Source: Perca fluviatilis (Eukaryota; Chordata; Actinopteri; Perciformes; Percidae). Taken from it: DNA of 64,000 nucleotides. The stretch lies in the NCBI RefSeq assembly GCF_010015445.1, contig NC_053119.1:9951550-10015549 (forward strand). Direction: 5' to 3'. Below the pieces are notes generated by a model, which saw only the letters and a list, made by a program, of their open reading frames with translations, made no database searches and was not told the origin of the DNA. Positions 12,343 to 23,381 of this stretch are shown here, one piece after another; the first letter of the stretch is position 1, and every line of letters begins with the position of its first letter. A program made the position numbers and the translations under genes.

Positions 12343-13550
12343 TTAAAGGAACACGCCGACTTATTGGGAATTTAGCTTATTCACCGTAACCGCCAGAGTT
12401 AGACAAGTCGATACATACCCTTCTCATCTCCGTGCGTGCTGTAAGGCTGTCTGATGGCGCCAGCGGCATCAGCCCATCACAGAACAGGCAGGTGAATGGT
12501 TCCAGTAATCCTACTGCTCCGAATAAGTGACAAAATAACACCAACATGTTCCTATTTACATGTTGTGATTTGTAGAGTGACAGCGTGTACAAAAAACAAC
12601 GTAACATGAGACACAGCCATCTTCTAACCATAAACAAACCGGGGAACTATATTCTCCAAGTCTGAGAGTAGGCAGACTGCGCGTCTGGGCTCTATGCTGG
12701 AGCCAGACTGACGTTAACACCCCACGCCAAAAACCTCATCATTTTCAAAGGAAGCTGCTTCTCTCAGCTGCAAGGAGCCGCAAACTGTGGCGTTTTGGGT
12801 CAACAGAAAGTTGAACTTTGCAACTTTATGGTAATAGCTATGATCGTTCAGCGCAAGCAGCGGCAAGCAGCGCAAACGCAGCAACAATCGAATATAGACT
12901 CCTCGCTGGCTGATCCCAGAGAAACATTCGATGTAAACTTTTGTTCCTACCAAGACATTAGTTCCATGAAAATGGAGGAAAATCTCATAATCGCCGTTGC
13001 TGGGTTCCCCTATTATTTATGATATGACGTTGTTTGCGTATAGGGACCAGTAAACGTTACCTGCCGGTCACATGGTCTCTAAACAGTCCGCTCACGGTGA
13101 AGTCCTGCACGGGTCAACAGCTGGCGGCTGCTTGCTCTGCCTGCATTCTGCTGCAGTTCAGCGGCTAACAAGCGGGCTAACTGCTAACAGACACCGCCGC
13201 GACCAACAAACGATACAAATTCTGTCCTTATATATGTAATTTATAAAAGGTTTCTAGAGTCAGTGTACTGGCCGGGCAGCGGCTGCTTGTGCTTTTTCTT
13301 CAATCGTGTGTTGAACATGATCGAAGAATGCTGCTACGTCAGAGCGGCCAAAGCGTCAATAAGTTTCCCCGTACTTTTTGACAAGCGTCCTCGACAGGGC
13401 GGCCAGAGCTTCTTTGCAGCTCAAGTCGGCGGCAGTGTGTACGTACAGTTACAGCACGCACAGAGATGAGAAGGGTATGTATCGACTTGTCTTACTCTGG
13501 GGGTTACGGTGAATAAGCTACATTCCCAATAAGTCGGCGTGTTCCTTTAA
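12343..13550. mobile_element. 1,200-bp TTAA transposon with ~99-bp TIRs
   Basis: TTAA at 12343-12346 and 13547-13550 flanks an element running exactly from 12347 to 13546. Both ends read AGGAACACGCCGACTTATTG inward. The inverted repeats stay aligned for about 99 bp (12347-12445 against 13546-13448) with about four mismatches. The interior is GC-rich and CpG-rich without a transposase; short ORFs inside have no domain. This is a non-autonomous DNA transposon of the TTAA class (Kolobok or piggyBac by target site; the AGG terminus favours Kolobok, an inference). High TIR identity suggests relative youth. Confidence 0.85.
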
Positions 13551-14544
13551 TATGTACAATTTTTATAATGAGTAATATACTCTCTAACTAATACAATAAT
13601 CTGCATTCACAACTTTCTTCTTTTTTGCGAGAGACGTGAAGGATGTCAGACTTTACTGTATACCCGCACTGTACATCCGGTAAGCCAGACTAACTATCAC
13701 CTATAAAAAAAAGCAATAATCATACTTTGACAACAATATGCAGCTTTAAGACCCAAAATGTGAGGGTCACAGAAAAATACACCATTTTCTTGTTGTTTGT
13801 TATTTTTGTATCATAGAAAACATTTTCTGACCCTTCCATTCCTACAGCAATGATAGCTAAATGTTCAATAGCACCGTGACGGCTGCAAAGGAATGAATTC
13901 AATTGTGTTTTTTGAGCGTTTCACACTCTCGCCAAATGTATTCTGCAAGCTGACATTCAAATTCTCCTCCCTGGGGTATATGCAGGTAGTTTTGAATAGC
14001 TGAGAGAAATGGAAGAAGGGCTGGAACATACAGAGCTGCAGTCTGTTCCTAGACAGTGGACTACAGTACTGAAAACATGGGAACACTGTCGAATATTTCT
14101 CTGCGATTATTTGAGTTATATTTCACCCAAACCCAAACCATGCCAGGGGCAAGACGTGGCGTTATTTTTCTTACAGCGTTGACAAAGGCACACACCCACT
14201 ATATTCAGGCTAGAGGATGTATTTATGCAAAATTCACCAGCCTTATTGACCTAAATCCCAATTTGAGGCAGCAAGAGAAAAGGAAAAGGAAATAGCATCC
14301 CATCTATTGTAACTGAGACCTTAGAGACTGTCTCTATTGTGGTGAAAGTCTGGTGTCGGGTTTAGCCACTGGCAGCAAACCTTTGCCCACACAAAGCCTT
14401 TAGAGTGCAATGTCTCCTCAACAGGCATGAGTAAGCACTCTGACCTTTTAATTCCACAGACACCTGCACTTACCGGGTCTCTTAGGCTACGTTCCAACTG
14501 CAGGCAAAAGTGGCCCAAATTATTTTGCTCATACGTGACTAAGA
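13551..14544. other. Non-coding stretch, nothing recognised
   Basis: No gene, repeat or regulatory structure recognised by eye. Several ORFs of 60-80 codons occur on both strands without domain features. Confidence 0.5.
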
Positions 14545-15047
14545 CATAGATTGTATAATATTAATGGAAAGAGCATGTGTGACGTCACCCACTGGTTTGT
14601 GGGGATCTGCTATGAGTCGTCGAGTTTGCCGTTATGGGCGCAGCCATCCTGGATGCGGATATGACGATTTTAGACGAGAGGGAAGAGTGGAGGAGGAGCT
14701 GCTTACACTCTACGTTACGTTACGTTACACACTTTCACTGGCAATCACATCATAGCCACGCCCTAAAACGCCCCCTGCTTTATCGCCGATTTTAAAATCA
14801 ACGAGACCATAATTAAAAAAAAAAAAAAAAGTTCTGTGCAGAAGACTTAAAACTAGCGATTGAGACCATAAACTCATTATGAAGATGTTTACTGAGGTAA
14901 TCAATCAAGTGAGAAGTGGGTCACTTTCTCATAGACTTCTACAGAAACCGACCTCCTTTTGCAACCGCACGTGTCGCCCCCTGCTGGAATTCAGATAGAA
15001 TGCAGGTTTAAGGCACTTCCGCATTTGCAGCACTTCGCCAAACTGGA

Positions 15048-15494
15048 TAGCCTAGAAATCTAGACGCACCCTAGCGGCAGCAAATTTAATTTGCAGCCAG
15101 GGGGATCTACGCACTCTGCAAACCAAACTCTGGTCAGGCCAATCACATCGTGTATAGAGTCGGTGGGCGGGCTTATGGCTGCTGCTGCCGGGAACAGCGG
15201 TCTTCTGGAAGACTTGGAGTTAAGCTTTTCTTTGAGAAAAGAACAAAGAACGGCACAGAAATCATTCTTAAAAAAGGAAGATGTGTTCAGAGTTTTGCCG
15301 ACCGGATACGGCAAAAGTTTAATCTATCAACTAGCTTCGGTACCTTCTTCGTTGCTCTGCCTGATTGTAGCGCTATCCTATTACGTGCAGAGGGAATTTG
15401 AAAGACAACCGTTTATCCCGCCCCTCGGATTGAGCCCTGCCAATGGTGAGTTCCCAGACCCAACATCTTGATGTGGGTGTGGCTTGTCAGGCTA
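15048..15494 (+). mobile_element. Helicase-fragment element, copy 1
   Basis: The element starts TAGCCTAGAAATCTAGACGC and ends CTTGTCAGGCTA. The ends share a short imperfect inverted repeat (TAGCCT), and the last 40 bases contain a hairpin around AACATCTTGATG. Flanking 9-mers CAAACTGGA (15039-15047) and CGAACCGGA (15495-15503) agree at 7 of 9 positions, consistent with a decayed 9-bp TSD. It has the same ends and orientation as the copy at 51843-52342, with internal differences. Target duplications of 9 bp are known for MULE-type and Merlin elements; the superfamily is not proven. No transposase is present. Confidence 0.8.
15175..15471 (+). pseudogene. RecQ-like helicase fragment in transposon
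   Basis: An open frame, possibly starting at the ATG at 15175 (Ala-rich start) although it is open upstream to 15091, encodes about 98 residues. It contains LRKEQRTA, resembling the conserved start of the RecQ helicase fold, and about 16 residues later KKEDVFRVLPTGYGKSLIYQ. The latter includes a Walker A (motif I) signature, PTGYGKS, at 15298-15318 followed by LIYQLA, close to the RecQ-family motif I pattern PTGxGKSLxYQLP. All later motifs (DEAH box, motifs III-VI) are absent; the frame runs into non-helicase sequence and stops at 15471. It cannot be a working helicase and is best read as a captured or inherited fragment carried by the transposon. The start codon is uncertain. Confidence 0.65.
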
Positions 15495-15534
15495 CGAACC
15501 GGATGCTTTGTCCATTGATATTATAAAGTCTATG

Positions 15535-15940
15535 GACTCTGTTGTATGTCTGTTGTAACAGTGAACAGCACGAACCACATGGAATCTAATATTTTTTATT
15601 CAGATATGGGCCACTTTCTTATGTAATCCTAAATCAGATACACATCCAATTTCTTTAAAAATAAAATTTGACCTCAGTCTGAACAGTCATATCATAAATC
15701 ATGCGACTTTTACGTCACTCACTCACTTATTGACCCACCCCTGTTGCCAGCCAATACAACCCAGCTACTAGATGCTTTTGCAGGCAGATGGGTCGCCTGA
15801 ACTCAGCGTCTTGCTGCGAGAGTTGAGTTGCACTCACAGTAACACATTCTGGTTAAAATATAAACTGTCAATATTTTCTACTACATTCATGGACATAGAT
15901 TGGCACCAAAAAACACTCACACACACCTCTACTTTAGGAT
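15535..15940. other. Non-coding stretch, possible repeat fragment
   Basis: About 15600-15790 (CAGATATGGGCCACTTTC ... CCAATACAACCCAGCT) resembles a fish repeat I recall only vaguely. No TIR or TSD was found and there is no gene. Confidence 0.3.
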
Positions 15941-16410
15941 TCAACATTTTGGGAAATACACGTATTCGCTCTCTTGTTGAGAGACACATGAGAAGATGGA
16001 TACCACTCTCATATCTGCCCACTAATCATGACCCTGATGAAGGCAACAAGCCGAAACACGGTCTAACAATAAAGTTGATGTGCAGACGTTAAGTGCTGCT
16101 GGAGTTTAACATCTTCACTTTCTCTTTTTCCCTTCTCCATGCACCTTGAAAGTAGGTGAAGTTGTACCTACTCTGCTTCACTAATCATGAACTACAGCCA
16201 GCAGCCGATGAGCTTAGCATAAAGACGAATGCATACACAAAATGATGTGTAAAAGCGACAACTTGTTGTATTTATTGGCCGGGAATAGTGACCTCATGGA
16301 GTCTTGACATTTCCATGAGGTTTTTTTTCTCGCTGCCAAAGTTGTTATACTAAGCTAAGCTAGATGTTGTTATACCACCTGCTAGATGTAGCTTCATATT
16401 TAACAAATAT
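15940..16410. mobile_element. Degenerate TTAA-family repeat copy
   Basis: Left part AACATTTTGGGAAATACACG (about 15944-15963) and later CAGCCAGCAGCCGATGAGCTTAGC-like sequence and GGCCGGGAATAGTGACCTCA match remembered pieces of the repeat family at 7350-7996. About 100 bases in the middle (16015-16115, with CCCTGATGAAGGCAACAAGC) look foreign to it and resemble another common fish repeat. Ends are not clean. Confidence is moderate because the match is from memory. Confidence 0.45.
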
Positions 16411-17581
16411 GTGATAAGTGAAAAAGAAAAGACGATGCAACTAAAAGTTCATTCAGCTGCACTTTCCAACTGTAATGGTCCAAACAGGAAGAGAGCAACA
16501 TTTTACAGACTCCTGCTTTAGCATTACCAGACAGTAAGAACACTCCGACAGCACTGGATGCCCTTGAAAAATCTAAAAAGATTTTCTCCTTTCACTTCCT
16601 TCATTTAAAAAGCAGTGAAATGAAAGGTCCACACATCTTCACTTAAAACAACCCTGAACTTGTCTTGAAACTTGCAATATACCCACTCAGTAAAGAAGGG
16701 GGTACGATATTTTCAAAGTAGAATGTTTAGGCAACCATAAATGACACTATATCAAACCTTAAAGCAGTCATATCTACAAGAGTAGAAAAGGATTTTCTTT
16801 CAATCCTTTCAGATAAGCCTCATTTTCGGTATCATTTCATCACTTTAAAGAAAGTGATCAAATAACAAGCTCACAGCGTGGCATTCAACTCACTCGCCCA
16901 ATTTTAGTGTTGATATATATCAAAACAGCTGGAGAAAGTCAATGCATCACAAAGCATCTGACATCAGACCATTTTTGTACTTCAACAGGTACGTTTTTCT
17001 TTTATTGTTGTTGGTATGTATGGGGCTGCAGAGAAGTAACAAACTCAATTACTCACTGTTCTTGCAGGATAAAATCCATGTTCTCTGGAGAAATCTGTCC
17101 GGTCACAGGATGGTGAAACGCCGTGGTCCTCTGGCTATGACTGAAGGGACAGAGGAAGGAGAAGAGGAGACAAAATTAGCAACTGTGGCTGCACTGCAAA
17201 CACTGTGAGGGTATCACCCTGGATTTTCACCCCCACTGTGTTTACAAGTACAGCGGACACGAGCCGATCATTCCCCAGAGGAGTAGAGTGCTCAGAAGCT
17301 CTGTCCAACCCCTCCACCCCGATGGGCCTGTGTCCCTGACTTTCCCAGCCCTGTGTAGAATGTGAGGGGTGGCTGCGGGATGCCCACCCCACCCCACCCA
17401 CTCACCCCACCCAAACCGTCCTGTGCAGCCTGTGTGGACCAAAGTGTTGGCCTCAGCACAAAATGTTAGACAGGGCAGGCCTGGGCCTCCATCAGTTATA
17501 CACTCAGTCAGTCATTCTAAGCCTCAACCAGAGTGTAAAAGCATTTGACAGGGTAAACAACACGGGGTGGCATGGAGGGTC

Positions 17582-17641
<60 letters not shown>

Positions 17642-18739
17642 TACTGTTCTCCAGTTGAACAGGAGCTTGACACCTTCAAAACAGACAGTTGACAATGGCT
17701 GCTGTGTTATATTGATGTTTGAACAGCTATGAAGTTAATGACCAAAGAGGTAATTGGACTAAATAAAGGGTCACCTGCTGCTATAAAATGTGACAGCACA
17801 TATCAAAAACAAAGGTATGCTTCCTTGTCCTTGTCCAACAACATGACACATTTTCAAAATATCATTTTGCAAACTGCCTAACTAATCCTAGCTGGATTAT
17901 GAATATAATAGTGCTGAAACAATGAATCAATCCACTTCATACGTATTTCTTTATTTTACATCACTGTAAATTGCATATCTTTGGATGTTGGACTGTTGTT
18001 TGAAAAAAAAGAAGAGAAAAAAAAGGAACCTGAAGACGTCACCGTGATGGACATCTTTCACAATTTTCTAACATTCTACAGAACTTACAAGGAAAAACAC
18101 ATAGTGAAAATAACCCGTAGTTTGGTGCTAAAATATAGGAGCATACATCATAATCATCACATGACTGAACTTTTGGTTGCCAAAATATGCCACCAAGTAA
18201 ACTTCTCCTGCCAATTCAATAAATATACACCCTTTAGATAGTAGTAGAGAATAATGTATTCACAATAATAATCAATACTTGTATATGCAGGGACAACAAG
18301 GCCTCGCAAACATATAAGAATAGCGTCAGTGCTGCATGCAGTTTGCCACAGAATTTGCCACACTAAACTGGGACTAACGTTCTTGCCCCTGAAGGGCTCC
18401 AGTAGAGCTGCTTAGCAGTCTCCAATAGAGGCACAACACTGATCGAGAAACACCATGCACACTCGGCAAACACACCCCATGTGTGTAAAGGTTCAGAAAC
18501 CTTACCGTTACACACGTTTCCATTCTGTAGCAGCTCACATTACTCATGCTGTACAGATTCCTGCTTGACGTAGCAGAAGATCAACCCCTAAAGGACTACA
18601 AGGTTTCCCAGGAGACCCAATGACACGACAGCAGCGGGCTCCATAACAGCGAAATACAATGCCATTATTAGCTCACAGCAGGAGACCAACAATTCCTCCA
18701 AACCATATGACGATATAGGTTGTGCATTTCTACCCTCTA
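16411..18739. other. Non-coding stretch with microsatellite
   Basis: No exon could be supported. ORFs at 17135-17401 minus and 16942-17208 plus overlap each other and show no domain. A C-rich (CCCAC)-like run lies at about 17382-17412. The remainder looks single-copy. Confidence 0.45.
17584..17640. repeat. (GT)n microsatellite
   Basis: About 28 uninterrupted GT units. The His/Thr and Cys/Val ORFs across it are repeat translations. Confidence 0.97.
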
Positions 18740-19105
18740 AAAGACCCATAGAAGCGTTTCATAAATTAGCTCCCCTAGCGGTGGCAGCGAATTTGACCCA
18801 CAGGAGTGTTTTCCGTCCTCGTTAGGTTTAGGTACAAAAACATAAAATAAAAATATTATTATATTATAATGATTATATAAAAATATCATGGTTTGGGTTA
18901 AAATCATGGACATTTGTTATATTACTTGACTTCCGGTTCCGCACGTGACGCAGAACGTGACGTAGTTCCGTTTGTTCCGTAAAGTAAAAAAAAAAAAAAA
19001 AAAGTGTGTTTACTTTTATTTTCAACAGGACTTGAACCCCGATCTCAAAGACCTGTTGTTGAACAATCCACCACCCCAACATGCCTCCTTATGTGGAATT
19101 TGGTG
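18740..19105 (-). mobile_element. tRNA-like retroposon remnant
   Basis: On the minus strand, CATGTTGGGGTGGTGG (19082-19067) is followed about 30 bases later by GGGGTTCAAGTCC (19040-19028). This spacing and the second motif resemble the A and B boxes of a tRNA-type RNA polymerase III promoter. An 18-base A-run (plus strand, 18987-19004) and a body with AACCCAAACCATGATA follow, and the latter matches my memory of a fish repeat. Consistent with a tRNA-derived SINE or a tRNA pseudogene joined to a repeat body. No TSD seen. Confidence 0.4.
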
Positions 19106-22100
19106 CGACTGAAGCATGGTGTCGCGACGTAATACATCCGTGTTGGAAAAAACGCGTCACGTGGGCCTGGCTGCTCGAGAATTTCAACTGACTGTCATGG
19201 TGGCTCAGACAGAATACAATCTCATATTTTACGAAAATAGTTCACCGGAACATGTTTCTGAAAACATTTTAAGCGAGAAATAGGCCGTGCAGTTGGTGAA
19301 TCGGTCTTCATTTCAGATCGACAAAGGTTAGTTTGAAAGATTTTCGTCTACTTCTACTGGATTAGTCGCGTTTCGTTCAACGGATTCATTTGCATAAAGA
19401 CGGGCATCGGCCAGCTTCTTGGCGCGCAGCATTTTTTCAGATGCAGTGCCGCCTTCCCGGGATGCTTTGCGGGTGCGTTAAAGTTGCTTGACGTCACCCA
19501 TAGGAATAAAGAAGAGGAGCTGCAGCTCAACACTTGATGGTTTGCTGCATGGATGCCATTCAAAAGACATACAGAACATAAATCAAAGAAACAGCAGAAA
19601 TGTGTCTTAGAAAACAAGGTTTAGACTAACAACATGAAAAATCCAGTAATATTCACAGAAGTGATTTGCCAACTGTACAGTGACTATACAGGTTGTATTC
19701 ATTCTAGTTTCTGCTGTGCTTTGGAGGAGTTTGGCCTTTTCTCCTACTGCTGGCTGTCAACATTCTCAAATGCTGCAGGCTGTGCGTTCGATTGTTAGGT
19801 ACCAAGAAAAAAAAAACAACATCCGGAGCATAATGCCAAGAATTTATAGTTTTCATAAACCCTGACGAATCACCTACGGTGACCCACAGGGGACTGTACT
19901 CACATTTACACATGAATGTCAGACAGCTGGCCATAAAAAATCTCTAGAGTGAAATGCAAAAGTGGAAGTTTAGGAGCAATGGAGGACCTTTGTTCCCAAT
20001 ACACATGCGTCATGCTGCCAGAGTGTGTGTTAGAGGACAAAAACACCCAGTGCTCTAGATAGTAGCAACCCTCAGGGGGATGCGCTCACTGTTTAGACAT
20101 AACAAATAGCCCTGAAGTCGAGTCGGAGGCGCTCTAAGATTTAATAATTGTCTGAATAGGATGGAATTATAATCAATCACTTGTAGCATGAAAAGAAAAA
20201 ACCTGATCGTCCTGACAGGCCTCTGAGCCATGAGTTATGACTGAGAAACTCTCCTTGCAACAAATTCCACAGCCGATGCTCAACGGCTCAGCGCTGTGTT
20301 ACCGATAAACAGCTGTGTCGATGAAGGTGATATTATGTATATGTAGCATCATGGTTACAGATCTGAAAAGTGCTTACAACCTGTTAAAGGTAAACCACTG
20401 AAGCAAGAACATAAGAGTTCATACTGGAACCCTTTTGTTTTCTTTTTTAAGAAAGGGCCGGTTTTTGGTGGTATAAAAATCATTTAAAATAATAAGAAAA
20501 CTGAAAAATTCACACATTGATCTATGTTGATACATTTTTAAAAGGGTATGAATATGTATGGAAGAGGTCTTTTTTGGTAGATAGTGCAAAAGGCTAACAT
20601 TAAAAAAAATTGAATAGAATTGGCAGGAAAATGTTACATAAGTGCATTAGTAGGAAATGATGCTAACAGGATTAATACATCATTATTAGATTAATGGTTT
20701 AATATGTTAATGTCAATCCATTCCACTATAAACAGTGTCATTCTGTGAGGCACTTCTTTTGCACTGCTCCTGAGGACAACAATAATCTACAACTTCCAAG
20801 TGTGAATGTGTGACGCAAAGCAAGCTCAAAACACTTTTGTATAAACAAATATTGAACAAAATGTTCGGGTTAATATAATAAATCAAACACATGATAAACA
20901 TGTTAAGAAATAATGTTTATTATGCCATGATGACAGCCGTAAGACATTCTCTCATTCACACAAATGTGTAAGAACTAATAGATGCATGCAGTATTCATAG
21001 AGAGCTTATGAAATTGAATGCAATATGTTAAACCTGTAAACTGATTACCTTGCCACACTGTTAAATGGTAAAGAGCTATTTATGACCGCTGAGGACACCT
21101 CAAAACCTGTCAGTGAGCCTTGCAGTAAATTTGGATATCGAATGCGCGAAATCACACAAAGGCTTGTTTATTCCTCAGCTGATACGTGAAGCACTTCTCC
21201 TGGCTAACTGATAAATCCGTGTCTGATTGCTCACAGACCATGATTGGGAACAGTGTGTCAGTGTCCTGAGAGATTGTTTATCAGCGGCTGTGATTTCCTT
21301 CTGCAACGAGGTTCAAAATAGTGCAAGATATAATAGACGTGATGGTGTCATTTCAGTCGAGCTGAGGCAACGATGACCTGAGCTGTAAAGGGAATGCTGA
21401 AGGTAGCGCTAAAAGCTTTATAAAGCACCCTTTTAACAATGCCCTTAAAAAAAAAAAATCACAATGTACCCTGCATCTCTGAGTCCATTGTCTATTTTTC
21501 GTAGCTATTTTCCCCCAGTGAGAATAGTGCTGTTTCAGTAGAAGTGGTGGGTGACATAAAAGTATCAGTGTCTAAAACATAAATATCACTTTGTTTGTGT
21601 CAGTTGCTCAGATTCAAAGATCATAGGGTTTCTACTTGGAGTGACCTATTTGGTTTGTTTAACAGTCACACACAGAACAGCCACAGCAGAGGGCTGATTT
21701 TGGCGGAACAAGCTCTGAAAAACCCTTTTGTGGTTGTCACACAGTAACTATATCAATTTTACAAGGCCGCAATATGTCAAACGTGATTTCAGCTAGCTTT
21801 AGATTCTGCTTCCATGAGGCCAAAAAAAAGGTTAATGCAGCTACAACACCTGATCCTTATTACATAAAAAAAAAAAACATGGAATAAAGTGACGTTATAT
21901 GTAAGGGATAAAATATATTATCCAGCTTTTACCATGGCCACTTATCAACAAGCTGCCACATGCCATCCAAATAAAAATGTTAAGCTAATACATTTTTTTG
22001 TCTCCATTTTAAATATTATGCATCTGGTGCAGGAGAATTCTTGCTGCTTGCGTTACTACAGTAGGCTACACACCAAACAGCTGATGCAGTTGTAGGAAGG

Positions 22101-22204
22101 GTTATGTTTCACAAGGCTGGGTTCTACAATCCTGACCAATTATGAAATCAGGTTTCATCAAACACATAATAACAAATGTCCCTGATTATCTGCTAACACA
22201 TTGA
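19106..22204. other. Non-coding stretch, mostly single-copy-looking
   Basis: A GC-richer segment at about 19370-19620, including TGACGTCACCCATAGGAATA (19490-19509), resembles part of a fish transposon but has no visible ends. From 19.6 to 22.2 kb no gene or repeat is recognised; ORFs are short and overlap on both strands. Confidence 0.4.
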
Positions 22205-22450
22205 TTGATTTTCCCTTTATAATAATAATAAAATAATAATACATTTTATTCAAAGCGCCTTTCATTTCACCCAAGGTCACAAACAAAAAAGGTCGTTAAA
22301 ATTATAGCCATCTCATGAAAATAAAAATACAAATAAAAGTTGGTCGGTCAGTCAGTCCATAAGCCATTTTGAAGAGATATTTTTTAAGTCTGTTTTTTAG
22401 TCAGTAATTGAGTCATGGTGTCTGATGTAGTCTGGCATGGATTCCACAGC
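22205..22450 (-). mobile_element. Degenerate L2-type LINE 3' end
   Basis: The minus strand ends in a tail (TGAAAGGCGCTTTGAATAAA then an ATT-rich run) typical of L2-like LINE 3' ends. Upstream on that strand, residues KLWNP and later a Leu/Lys-rich stretch resemble the decayed end of the reverse transcriptase ORF (LWNSLP ... LKTYLF in intact relatives). Heavily mutated and truncated. Confidence 0.45.
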
Positions 22451-22582
22451 TTGTGTACGTATATATAATTGCTATATACGTATATATAATTGCTAATTAT
22501 ATATAATATAATTATATATAATATAATTATAATTATATATACGTTGCTAATTGCAATTAATGTACGTATATATAATTGCTGA
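22450..22582. repeat. AT-rich palindromic/tandem cluster
   Basis: The motif ACGTATATATAATTGCT recurs three times (about 22457, 22479 and 22563), once degenerate, with self-complementary AATTATATATAATATAATTA sequence between copies. The segment can form several hairpins. Probably a decayed TA-rich simple repeat. Confidence 0.7.
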
Positions 22583-23381
22583 CTCATATAAAGTTTCCAG
22601 AAAACAGAAAGAAATTTTGTTTGTTTTTATGCCAAAAACTTCTGTAGTAGCATGTTTATTTTGACATGTCCTCTTATGTGGTTTTGTGGGTCGGAGTGCC
22701 TTGAGTGCTAATATGCTACATTATCTCATTTCACACGGCGAGCGCTGTGATACAAGGGTACAGATGAAGTTTGTATGAACTCATTGTACGCAAACAAAAA
22801 CTTTAAAAAGGCATTCAAAATGTAGCCCATATGGGTCAGCTGAGTGCTTGAAGGCTTTGAATTCAAAGCTTCTGCTCAGCCTTTCATAGTGCTCATCGTG
22901 TATTACACCTCAAATGAGTTTACTGTAGCTTAGTGTGGCTACCGTGAGCCATAAGCGCACCTGCAACACAGCAGCAGCTAAAAGCATACAGTGCAGCTGT
23001 AAAAATGTGTTCCACTCATCCAAACAATTGTGTTGTCCCGTAAACTTTAATCTCCAAGGACAACTGAGGCACGACTCCACCGTCCCCTGGTAGCTCTCCA
23101 GCCATGAGTGACTTACATAACAACTATATCATTAAAAGAGCTATCTCCCAAAAAAAAAAGGCCCAACTCCCACTGAATAAAATGCCTACTTGATGCTGAC
23201 ACTATGCGTTTAGCTTTCCATGAAAGGTGTGGTGTTTACCTGCAGCGGGCAGTGATGACTCAATTGTTTTCTGAAAACTCTCTATTCCATTTCATAAAAG
23301 AAAATGTGTTGTTCTCGGGTATTAAGTTATTATCCTTACAATTTTTTTAAAATATCAAACCTTGTTTTTGATACTGTTTAT
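22583..23381. other. Non-coding stretch, nothing recognised
   Basis: No exon, transposon end or tandem repeat is evident. Confidence 0.5.

Larger units (their letters stand above)
14545..15534. mobile_element. Older TIR element split by a younger one
   Basis: Left end 14545-14574 and right end 15505-15534 form a 30-bp inverted repeat matching at 25 of 30 positions. The left part carries stretches known to me from an abundant fish repeat, such as GAGCATGTGTGACGTCACCC (14571-14590) and GCAGGTTTAAGGCACTTCCG (15002-15021). A (CGTTA)-like short tandem lies near 14712-14727 and an A-run near 14815. The right end appears only after the separate 447-bp element at 15048-15494, so that element was inserted into this one just before its right terminus. 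There is no transposase. Confidence 0.75.

Noticed and set aside
15048..15494. Helitron, suggested by a 3' hairpin and a CTAG-like end in copy 2
   Set aside because: Both copies have 9-bp flanking duplications, which Helitrons do not make; copy 1 ends CTAC; and the helicase motif is RecQ-like, not Pif1-like.
17135..17401. Overlapping sense/antisense ORFs near the C-rich stretch as a possible exon
   Set aside because: No convincing splice sites with a shared open frame and no recognisable protein similarity.
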